A stretch of DNA of 42,406 nucleotides from Mesorhizobium sp. M4B.F.Ca.ET.203.01.1.1 (lineage in GTDB: Bacteria; Pseudomonadota; Alphaproteobacteria; Rhizobiales; Rhizobiaceae). Shown here piece by piece: positions 17,656-24,084 of this stretch. Numbering within the stretch: the first letter of the stretch is position 1; every line of letters starts with the position of its first letter. Below the pieces are notes generated by a model. The model was not told where the DNA came from. It was given only the letters and a program-made list of their open reading frames with translations, and ran no database searches. A program made the position numbers and the translations under genes. The stretch lies in assembly GCF_004791025.1 (NCBI RefSeq), contig NZ_SRUO01000027.1:1-42406 (forward strand). The letters are read 5' to 3'.

Positions 17656-17687
17656 ATCGAAATCAGTGCAATTGACAATCGAAATCA
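17656..17687. promoter_or_regulatory. Direct repeats ATCGAAATCA in the enuR/doeX divergent region
   Basis: Two identical 10-base repeats, ATCGAAATCA at 17656-17665 and 17678-17687, are spaced 22 bases start to start (about two helical turns) in the 82-base gap between the divergent regulators. A TTGACA lies between them at 17672-17677. A binding site for EnuR or the Lrp-type regulator is inferred from position and spacing. Confidence 0.5.
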
Positions 17688-17725
17688 TGCGCCCCCATGG
17701 TGGCGGCAGCAAAAAGTGGACGCCC

Positions 17726-18217
17726 ATGACCGCGGTGAAACTCGACCCGATCGACCTCAAGATCCTCGACGCGATCCAGCGCGACGGGCGCATCACCAAG
17801 CTGGCGCTGGCCGACAAGGTCGGCCTGTCGCCGACACCGTGCTGGATGCGGCTGCGCAAGCTGGAAAAGGCGGGCATCGTCTCGGGCTATCATGCCTCGG
17901 TCGCCATGCGAGCGGTGGCGCCGGTGGCGACCGTGCTGGTGGAGGTGACGCTGGCCAGCCACCGCCAGGCCGATTTCGACCGTTTCGAGCGCGTCGTCCG
18001 CGACATCCGCGAGATCGTCGCCTGCTGGTCGGTGGGTGGCGGCGTCGACTATGTGCTGAAGGTGATGGCGCGTGACATCGACGCCTATCAGCGGCTGGTC
18101 GACAGCCTGCTCGAGCGCGAGATCGGCATCGACCGCTACTTCACCTACATCGTCACCAAGACGGTGAAGGAGGAGACGGTGCTACCGGTGGCGGATCTGC
18201 TGCCGGGGCAAGGTTGA
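17726..18217 (+). CDS. doeX: AsnC/Lrp-family regulator of the ectoine cluster (DoeX-like)
   Basis: This 163-residue feast/famine regulator has an N-terminal helix-turn-helix (GRITKLALADKVGLSPTPCW, residues about 20-40) and a C-terminal RAM ligand domain (ACWSVGGGVDYVLKVMARD). The start at 17726 (MTAVKLDPIDLKIL) fits the family; an in-frame start at 17666 would overlap the direct-repeat operator. AsnC-type genes occur beside eut/doe genes in many ectoine degraders, and DoeX of Halomonas is the named example. It probably tunes the plus-strand genes that follow. Confidence 0.88.
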   Translation: MTAVKLDPIDLKILDAIQRDGRITKLALADKVGLSPTPCWMRLRKLEKAGIVSGYHASVAMRAVAPVATVLVEVTLASHRQADFDRFERVVRDIREIVACWSVGGGVDYVLKVMARDIDAYQRLVDSLLEREIGIDRYFTYIVTKTVKEETVLPVADLLPGQG

Positions 18218-18243
18218 GTCGGTCTCGCGATCAGCTTGGAGAT

Positions 18244-18298
18244 TGGCCGAACGTCCGCTGCTTCGCCCCAGGGTGACGAAGCGGAGGAGGCTCGGCCA
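18244..18298. terminator. Nested stem-loop after doeX
   Basis: Outer arms TGGCCGA (18244-18250) and TCGGCCA (18292-18298) enclose inner arms CCGCTGCTTCG and CGAAGCGG. It begins 27 bases after the doeX stop and is followed by TTTTC, so partial termination or mRNA processing is possible. It may instead be a repeat fragment. Confidence 0.4.
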
Positions 18299-18335
18299 GT
18301 TTTCACGGTTCGGTACTCACCGCCGGCCGTCGCGC

Positions 18336-18381
18336 TAGAGAGATCATCTGCGCCCAAGGGTCATTAGAGACAATCTCTCTA
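18336..18381. promoter_or_regulatory. Inverted repeats of TAGAGAGAT upstream of doeC
   Basis: Perfect 9-base arms TAGAGAGAT (18336-18344) and ATCTCTCTA (18373-18381) lie 83 bases before the doeC start. The right half also forms a tight dyad, AGAGA-CAA-TCTCT (18366-18378). A third half-site, TAGTCTCTCC, follows near 18424. The arrangement looks like a multi-site operator for the doeC-doeD genes; the bound protein is not known. Confidence 0.5.
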
Positions 18382-18463
18382 CCTGCGGCTGCCGAAACAG
18401 CCTCTCTGTCTCGACCGCGCGGCTAGTCTCTCCGTATCGCCTCGGCACCGGGAGACCTGATCG

Positions 18464-19957
18464 ATGTCCGCGCATCTTGCCCGCACGAACCGCCATGAAG
18501 CCCTCGACGGCCTTTCCGACCGCCGGCTGCTGCGGGCGCTCGCCTATGTCGACAGCCACTGGACGGCGAGCGAGGCGGCGGAAAGTTTCGCGGTCACCGA
18601 TCCGGCGACCGGCTCAGCGATCGCCTTCGTTGCCGCGCTCGATGCAGGGCAGACCACGAAGGCGATCGATGCCGCGTCCCGCGCCTTTCCGGCGTGGCGG
18701 GCGCTGCTGCCGCAGGAGCGCTCGAAGATCTTGCGAAAATGGTTCGAGCTGATCATCGCCGCCAAGGACGATCTGGCGCTGCTGATGACGCTGGAGCAGG
18801 GCAAGCCGCTGAAGGAATCGCTGGGTGAGATCGACTACGCCGCATCCTTCGTCGAATGGTATGCCGAAGAAGCCAAACGCCTCAAAGCCGAGAGCGTCAG
18901 CAGCCATCTGCCGAATGCCGAGATGACCGTGCGGCGCGAGCCGCTCGGGGTCGTCGGCGTCGTCACGCCGTGGAATTTTCCCTCGGCGATGCTGACCCGC
19001 AAGGCGGCGGCGGCGCTTGCCGCCGGCTGCACCATCGTCGCGCATCCATCCTCGGAAACGCCGCTCTCGGCGCTGGCGCTGGCCGAGCTCGGCGAGCGCG
19101 CCGGGCTTCCCACCGGCGTGTTCAACGTCGTCACCGGCGAGGCGCGCAAAATCGTCGGCGCGATGTGCGCGGATGCCCGCGTCCGCGCCATGAGCTTCAC
19201 CGGCTCGACCGAAGTCGGCCGGCTGATCGCGGCGCAGAGCGCGCCGACGATGAAGCGGCTGGTGATGGAGCTCGGCGGCCATGCGCCGCTGATCGTGTTC
19301 GACGATGCCGACATCGACAGGGCTGTGACGATTGCGCTCGACGCCAAATTCGCCACCTCAGGCCAGGATTGCCTCGCCGCCAACCGCATCTATGTGCAGC
19401 GGCCGATCTACGAGCGGTTCTGCGCCGCCTTTGCCCGCCGCATCGAGGCGCTGAAAACCGGCAATGGGCTTTCCGGCGATGCCGACATCGGGCCGCTGAT
19501 GCACGAGCGCGCCGTCCAGAAGGTGGAGGAGCAGGTCGCCGACGCGCTCGCCCGCGGCGCGCGCTGCCTGGGCGGCGGCGGGCGCCATGCCGCCGGGCCG
19601 CTGTTCTATCAGCCGACGCTGCTCGTCGATGTGCCCGACGAAGCGCTGATCATGCGCGAGGAGACGTTTGGCCCGGTCGCGGCGGTGACGCCCTTCGACG
19701 ACGAGGCGGAGGTTGTCGCCCGCGCCAACGCCACCGAATACGGCCTGGTCGCCTATGTCGTGACCGAAAATGGCGCCCGGCAGGCGCGCATGGGCCGCGC
19801 GCTGGACCACGGCATGGTCGCCATCAACCGGGTGAAGATCACCGGCGCGCCGATCCCGTTCGGCGGCGTCAAGCAATCCGGGATCGGCCGCGAAGGTTCG
19901 CGCCACGGGCTCGAAGCCTTTACGGACCTCAAATATCTTTGCCTGGACGTGGCGTAA
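18464..19957 (+). CDS. doeC: Aldehyde dehydrogenase of ectoine catabolism (DoeC-like)
   Basis: This 497-residue member of the succinate-semialdehyde dehydrogenase branch has catalytic Cys303 (TSGQDCLAANR) and general base Glu269 (MELGGHAP). The NAD motif FTGSTEVGR lies near residue 245. In the pathway it should oxidise aspartate semialdehyde to aspartate; succinate semialdehyde is the other likely substrate. The cofactor-binding lysine of the usual KPS/A-x-TP motif is replaced by His194 (IVAHPSSETPLSA). Placement after asnC and before an aminotransferase matches the asnC-ssd-atf order of Ruegeria clusters. Its TAA stop is part of the terminal repeat of the palindromic element that follows. 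Confidence 0.85.
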   Translation: MSAHLARTNRHEALDGLSDRRLLRALAYVDSHWTASEAAESFAVTDPATGSAIAFVAALDAGQTTKAIDAASRAFPAWRALLPQERSKILRKWFELIIAAKDDLALLMTLEQGKPLKESLGEIDYAASFVEWYAEEAKRLKAESVSSHLPNAEMTVRREPLGVVGVVTPWNFPSAMLTRKAAAALAAGCTIVAHPSSETPLSALALAELGERAGLPTGVFNVVTGEARKIVGAMCADARVRAMSFTGSTEVGRLIAAQSAPTMKRLVMELGGHAPLIVFDDADIDRAVTIALDAKFATSGQDCLAANRIYVQRPIYERFCAAFARRIEALKTGNGLSGDADIGPLMHERAVQKVEEQVADALARGARCLGGGGRHAAGPLFYQPTLLVDVPDEALIMREETFGPVAAVTPFDDEAEVVARANATEYGLVAYVVTENGARQARMGRALDHGMVAINRVKITGAPIPFGGVKQSGIGREGSRHGLEAFTDLKYLCLDVA

Positions 19958-20096
19958 GGCGCGTCGATATTCAGGTGATGCCGGCCTGCAAATGGCGGCT
20001 TCCTGCGCTTCCGGTGCTCACGTACCAAAAGTACGCTCCGCTCCGGTTCTCGGAATCCACCATTTTCGACTCGGCCTGACCTGAATCTCGACGCAC
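19955..20096. repeat. Palindromic element with 24-base terminal repeats, copy A
   Basis: This element of about 140 bases lies between doeC and doeD. The left end reads TAAGGCGCGTCGATATTCAG. The right end, read inverted, is AAGGTGCGTCGAGATTCAGG. The middle holds CTCACGTAC and GTACGCTCCG, forming an inner hairpin. A full relative lies at 34070-34213 and a middle-deleted one at 33271-33327. The doeC stop codon is formed by its first three bases. Confidence 0.85.
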
Positions 20097-20136
20097 CTTG
20101 GGCCGCGCAAGGCGATCTTTCTCAAGGAGTCAAAAA

Positions 20137-21516
20137 ATGCTTGAACAGTCCAACGAACTTGCCGCCTGGGATCGCGACCACTTCTTCCATCCCTCGACGC
20201 ATATGGGCACCCATGCGCGGGGCGAGTCGCCGGCGCGCGTCATGGCCGGCGGTGAGGGCGTCACCGTCTGGGACAATACCGGCAGGAAGAGCATCGATGC
20301 CTTCGCCGGCCTCTATTGCGTCAATGTCGGTTACGGCCGCCAGAAGATATCGGATGCGATCGCCGAGCAGGCGAAGAACCTCGCCTACTACCACGCCTAT
20401 GTCGGGCATGGCACCGAGGCCTCGATCACGCTCGCCAAGATGATCGTCGACCGTGCGCCCGAGGGCATGTCGAGGGTCTATTTCGGACTCTCCGGCTCGG
20501 ACGCCAACGAGACCAACATCAAGCTGATCTGGTACTACAACAACGTGCTCGGCCGGCCGGAGAAGAAGAAGATCATCTCGCGCTGGCGCGGCTATCACGG
20601 GTCCGGCGTGATGACGGGCTCACTGACCGGGCTCGACCTGTTCCACAACGCCTTCGACCTGCCGCGCGCGCCGATCCTTCACACCGAGGCGCCCTTCTAT
20701 TTCCGCCGCGCCGACCGCTCGCAGAGCGAGGAGCAGTTCTCGCAACATTGCGCCGACAGGCTGGAAGAGATGATCCTCGCCGAAGGGCCGGACACGGTCG
20801 CCGCCTTCATCGGCGAGCCGATCCTGGGCACCGGCGGCATCGTGCCGCCGCCGGCCGGCTATTGGGAAAAGATTCAAGGCGTGCTGAGGAAATACGATGT
20901 GCTGCTGGTCGCCGACGAGGTGGTGACCGGCTTCGGCCGTCTCGGCACCATGTTCGGCTCCGACCATTACGGCATCAAGCCGGACCTGATCACCATCGCC
21001 AAGGGGCTGACCTCGGCCTATGCGCCGCTTTCCGGCGTCATCGTCTCCGACAAGGTCTGGCAGGTGCTGGTCAACGGCGCCGACAAGCTCGGCTCGCTCG
21101 GCCATGGCTGGACCTATTCGGCGCATCCGATCTGCGTTGCCGCGGGTGTGGCCAACCTGGAGCTGATCGACGAGATGGACCTGGTCACGAACGCCGGCGA
21201 GACCGGCGCCTATTTCCGCGCCGAGCTGGCCAAGGCCGTCGGCGACCACAGACATGTCGGCGAGGTGCGCGGTGACGGCATGCTGGCGGCGGTCGAGTTC
21301 GTCAAGGATCGCGACGACCGCGTGTTCTTCGATCCGGCGCTGAAGGTGGGGCCGCAGATCGCCACGGCGCTCGCGGCCAGCGGCGTCCTCGGCCGCGCCA
21401 TGCCGCAGGGCGACATCCTCGGCTTCGCGCCGCCGCTCTGCCTGACGCGTGAGGAAGCCGACACGGTGGTGGCGAAGACGGCCGACGCGGTGAACAGCGT
21501 GTTCGCCGGACTCTAG
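20137..21516 (+). CDS. doeD: Class III aminotransferase, probable diaminobutyrate transaminase (DoeD-like)
   Basis: This 459-residue class III (omega) aminotransferase has the PLP lysine K289 in TIAKGLTSAYAPLSG, Asp260 in LLVADEVVTGFGR and the phosphate-binding LSGSDANETN. In ectoine breakdown DoeD converts L-2,4-diaminobutyrate to aspartate semialdehyde, feeding the dehydrogenase encoded just upstream. The sequence alone cannot exclude other omega-amino donors. The start at 20137 has AAGGAG eight bases upstream; the frame from 20098 would begin at the edge of the repeat. Confidence 0.85.
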   Translation: MLEQSNELAAWDRDHFFHPSTHMGTHARGESPARVMAGGEGVTVWDNTGRKSIDAFAGLYCVNVGYGRQKISDAIAEQAKNLAYYHAYVGHGTEASITLAKMIVDRAPEGMSRVYFGLSGSDANETNIKLIWYYNNVLGRPEKKKIISRWRGYHGSGVMTGSLTGLDLFHNAFDLPRAPILHTEAPFYFRRADRSQSEEQFSQHCADRLEEMILAEGPDTVAAFIGEPILGTGGIVPPPAGYWEKIQGVLRKYDVLLVADEVVTGFGRLGTMFGSDHYGIKPDLITIAKGLTSAYAPLSGVIVSDKVWQVLVNGADKLGSLGHGWTYSAHPICVAAGVANLELIDEMDLVTNAGETGAYFRAELAKAVGDHRHVGEVRGDGMLAAVEFVKDRDDRVFFDPALKVGPQIATALAASGVLGRAMPQGDILGFAPPLCLTREEADTVVAKTADAVNSVFAGL

Positions 21517-21526
21517 TTTGACCGTC

Positions 21527-21653
21527 GGCGCCGCCCCTCATCCGCCTGCCGGCACCTTCTCCCCGTATAGTGACGGGGAGAAGGGAGAAGCTTCGACGCT
21601 GGAGCCCCTCTCCCCGTCCTTCACGGGGAGAGGGTAGGGTGAGGGGCAGCGCC
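21527..21653. repeat. Mosaic palindromic element (RIME-like) after doeD
   Basis: The ends GGCGCCGCCCCTCATCC and GTGAGGGGCAGCGCC are inverted. Two inner hairpins use CTTCTCCCCGTATAG and CTCTCCCCGTCCTTCACG. It fills the gap between doeD and the following dehydrogenase gene and is a close relative of 5329-5504. Confidence 0.85.
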
Positions 21654-21681
21654 AACCTATATTGAGTTGGAGCCAACATTC

Positions 21682-22776
21682 ATGACATCCCATCCCCCCA
21701 TTCCAGCCACCATGGCCGCCGTGCAGCTCACCGGCCATGGCGGTCCGGAAAAGCTCGTCTACCGCACCGATGTGAAGGTGCCCGCGCCGGCCGCCGGCGA
21801 AGTGCTGGTCAAGGTCAGCGCCTGCGGCATGAACAACACCGATGTCTGGGTGCGCCAGGGCGCCTATGGCACGGAAGAGGATGCGGCGGCGGTGTCGACC
21901 TGGCGCCGGCAAGGCAACACGCTTGTCTTCCCGCGCATCCAGGGCACCGACACGGTGGGGACGATCGCCGCCGTCGGCGACGGCGTGTCTGCCGACCGTA
22001 TCGGCGAGCGGGTGATGGTCGACTTTTCGATCTACAACCGCGACGACGATTCGCTGGCCGACATCGACTATATGGGCCACGGCCGCGATGGCGGGTACGC
22101 CGAGTATCAGACCCTGCCGGCCGAGAACGCGCATGTCGTCGACACCGATATGAGCGACGTCGAGCTCGCCACCTTCTGCTGCGCCTATCTCACCGGCGAG
22201 CAGATGCTGGAGCGCGCGGCTTTGAAGGCCGGGGAGCGGGTGCTGGTCACCGGCGCTTCGGGCGGCGTCGGCTCGGGCATCGTGCAGCTGGCGCGGGCGC
22301 GCGGCGCCATCCCCTATGCCATTGTCGGCAAGGGCAAGGAGCAAGCGGTGCTCGATATCGGCGCCGAGAGGGTGATTACGCGCGGCGTCGCGGATCTGCC
22401 GGCCGCCGTCACCGAGGCGACCGGCGGGCAACCCATCGATGTCGTCGCCGACCTGGTCGGCGGCGCGATCTTCAACGATTTGCTGCGCATTCTTCGGCCG
22501 GAAGGGCGCTACACGACGGCGGGCGCCATCGCCGGGCCGGTGGTGCAGCTCGACCTCCGGACGATGTACCTCAAGCAGTTGCAGCTCAACGGCTCCAGCC
22601 AGGGCACGCGGGCGGACTTCCGCCGCATCGTGCGCTACATCGAGGACAGGAAGATCAAGCCGCTGGTCGGCGGTGTCTACAGGCTGTCGGACTTCCACCG
22701 CGCCCAAGCCGATTTCATCGCCAAGGATTTCGTCGGCAAGCTGGTGGTGGTGCCGGACGCGATGTGGGCTCGCTGA
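21682..22776 (+). CDS. Zinc-free MDR-type alcohol dehydrogenase/quinone oxidoreductase-like protein
   Basis: This 364-residue medium-chain dehydrogenase/reductase has an N-terminal GroES-like domain (GGPEKLVYRTDVKVPAPAAG, then ACGMNNTDVWVRQG) and a Rossmann domain with LVTGASGGVGSGIVQLARARG (residues about 193-215). No four-cysteine structural zinc cluster is visible. The C-terminal DFHRAQADF motif fits the family. The start at 21682 is chosen over a TTG at 21667. It follows doeD in the same direction across a repeat, so it may belong to the ectoine transcript or serve a separate aldehyde or enone reduction; the substrate is unknown. Confidence 0.85.
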   Translation: MTSHPPIPATMAAVQLTGHGGPEKLVYRTDVKVPAPAAGEVLVKVSACGMNNTDVWVRQGAYGTEEDAAAVSTWRRQGNTLVFPRIQGTDTVGTIAAVGDGVSADRIGERVMVDFSIYNRDDDSLADIDYMGHGRDGGYAEYQTLPAENAHVVDTDMSDVELATFCCAYLTGEQMLERAALKAGERVLVTGASGGVGSGIVQLARARGAIPYAIVGKGKEQAVLDIGAERVITRGVADLPAAVTEATGGQPIDVVADLVGGAIFNDLLRILRPEGRYTTAGAIAGPVVQLDLRTMYLKQLQLNGSSQGTRADFRRIVRYIEDRKIKPLVGGVYRLSDFHRAQADFIAKDFVGKLVVVPDAMWAR

Positions 22777-22801
22777 GCGCGAGCCGCCCGTCGCCCGACC
22801 G

Positions 22802-22860
22802 CTTGCCGGCGCATAGGCGCGCCCTAGATGCCGCCCCTAGCTACGGGGGCGGCCGGCAAG
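22802..22860 (+). terminator. Strong nested stem-loop closing the doe-side transcript
   Basis: Outer arms CTTGCCGGC (22802-22810) and GCCGGCAAG (22852-22860) and inner arms GCCGCCCC (22830-22837) and GGGGCGGC (22846-22853) share two bases, so they are alternative pairings. It begins 25 bases after the dehydrogenase stop and has no T-run. Transcript-end protection or Rho-linked termination is more likely than an intrinsic terminator. Confidence 0.4.
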
Positions 22861-22886
22861 AGATGCCTCAAGCCTCCATGCTGATA

Positions 22887-22916
22887 TTGACATCGGTCAA
22901 AGTTGCACACTAAACC
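22887..22916 (+). promoter_or_regulatory. Candidate sigma-70-type promoter of the sugar ABC operon
   Basis: TTGACA at 22887-22892 is followed after 18 bases by TAAACC at 22911-22916. A start near 22923 would fall at the edge of the palindromic operator, the usual arrangement for repression. Confidence 0.5.
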
Positions 22917-22922
22917 TTGCTG

Positions 22923-22948
22923 CGTAATCGGTTACGTAACCGATTACG
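22923..22948. promoter_or_regulatory. Perfect 26-bp palindrome, probable LacI-family operator
   Basis: The half-site CGTAATCGGTTAC (22923-22935) is followed immediately by its exact reverse complement (22936-22948), with the central CG typical of LacI-family operators. It lies 22 bases before the binding-protein start and just downstream of the candidate promoter. The LacI-type gene at 26653 closes the same operon and is the obvious ligand. Confidence 0.8.
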
Positions 22949-22970
22949 GATCAATCAAGTGGAGGAAAGC

Positions 22971-23942
22971 ATGAGCAAGGATCCAAACGCGTCCGGTCTC
23001 GATCTAGGCCAGTTCTCGCGCCGTCAGTTCCTCAAGACCAGCGCATTGGCGGCCGGCGCCCTGGCGCTGCCGTTCGGGCGGGCGCTCGCCGCCGACAAGC
23101 CGAAGGTCGGCCTGGTCATGAAGTCGCTCGCCAACGAGTTCTTCAAGCAGATGCAGGCCGGCGCCGAAGAGTACGCGGCCAAGAACAAGGACAAGTTCGA
23201 TTTCGCCGCCGTCGGCATGAAGGACGAGCGCGACTTTGCCGCGCAGGTCGACGCCATCGAGAACTTCATCACCCAGAACTTCAACGTCATCGTGGTCGCG
23301 CCGGCCGATTCGAAGGCCATGGTGACGCCGATCGCCAAGGCGCTGAAGGCTGGCATCAAGGTCATCAACATCGACGTCTCGCTCGATACCGAGGCCAAGA
23401 AGAAGGCCGGCATCGACCTCGCCTTCTTCGGTCCGGACAACCGCGCCGGCGCCAAGCTCGCCGGCGATGCGCTCGGCAAGGCGCTGGGCAAAGGCGGCAA
23501 GGTCGTCATCCTCGAGGGCAATCCCGAGGCCGACAACGCCAAGGAACGCAAGCTCGGCTTCGACGATGCGGTGAAGGAACACGGCCTCGACCTGCTCGAT
23601 TCGAAGACCGCGCATTGGGAGACCGAGGAAGCCAACACGCTGATGACCAACTTCATGACCCAGCACCCCGACATCCAGGGCGTGATGGCGGCCAATGATT
23701 CGATGGCGCTCGGCGTCGTCAAGGCGATCGACGCGGCCGGCAAGTCCGGCCAGATCAAGGTGGTCGGCTTCGACAACATCCCGGCGGTCGGGCCGCTGCT
23801 GAAGGAAGGCAAGATGCTGGCCACCGTCGAGCAGTATGGCGCGCAGATGGCCGCCCTCGGCATCGACTACGGCCTGCGCGAGCTCGCCGGCGAGAAGTTC
23901 TCCGGCTGGGTCAAGACCGACATCAAGCTGGTCACCGGCTGA
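22971..23942 (+). CDS. Ribose-type sugar-binding protein with Tat signal
   Basis: This 323-residue periplasmic binding protein belongs to the RbsB/LacI-like fold (family 2). The N-terminus carries a twin-arginine motif, SRRQFLK, followed by TSALAAGALALPFGRALA, so export through Tat is likely. The mature part shows KVGLVMKSLANEFFKQMQAG, VVAPADSKAM and GFDNIPAVGPLLKEG, typical ligand-lobe strands. GGAGG lies ten bases before the ATG; a frame opening at 22917 would cover the operator and is rejected. Ligand unknown; a pentose, hexose or polyol is likely. Confidence 0.92.
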   Translation: MSKDPNASGLDLGQFSRRQFLKTSALAAGALALPFGRALAADKPKVGLVMKSLANEFFKQMQAGAEEYAAKNKDKFDFAAVGMKDERDFAAQVDAIENFITQNFNVIVVAPADSKAMVTPIAKALKAGIKVINIDVSLDTEAKKKAGIDLAFFGPDNRAGAKLAGDALGKALGKGGKVVILEGNPEADNAKERKLGFDDAVKEHGLDLLDSKTAHWETEEANTLMTNFMTQHPDIQGVMAANDSMALGVVKAIDAAGKSGQIKVVGFDNIPAVGPLLKEGKMLATVEQYGAQMAALGIDYGLRELAGEKFSGWVKTDIKLVTG

Positions 23943-24003
23943 GGCGGGCGAAGAGGCACCGGGCATTTAATGGCTGGTGCCATCGCTGCGCTTACCTCAT
24001 CAT

Positions 24004-24026
24004 CGCCGCCGGCAATTCCGGCGGCG
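24004..24026 (+). promoter_or_regulatory. Intercistronic stem-loop after the binding-protein gene
   Basis: Perfect 9-base arms CGCCGCCGG and CCGGCGGCG flank a five-base loop, in the 142-base gap before the ATPase gene. No T-run follows. Such stems often stabilise the upstream cistron, giving more binding protein than transporter. Confidence 0.55.
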
Positions 24027-24084
24027 GTGACGGCGCGCCGACGCCGCCTTGGCGGCCGAACGGCGCAATCCAGGATTTTGCTGC

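Noticed and set aside
16276..18075. 599-residue plus-strand open frame across enuR and doeX
   Set aside because: It runs antisense to enuR and out of frame with doeX; both real genes have clear domains.
22917..22970. Upstream start for the Tat-type binding protein (RLRNRLRIN extension)
   Set aside because: The extension is the translated palindromic operator; a strong GGAGG precedes the ATG at 22971.
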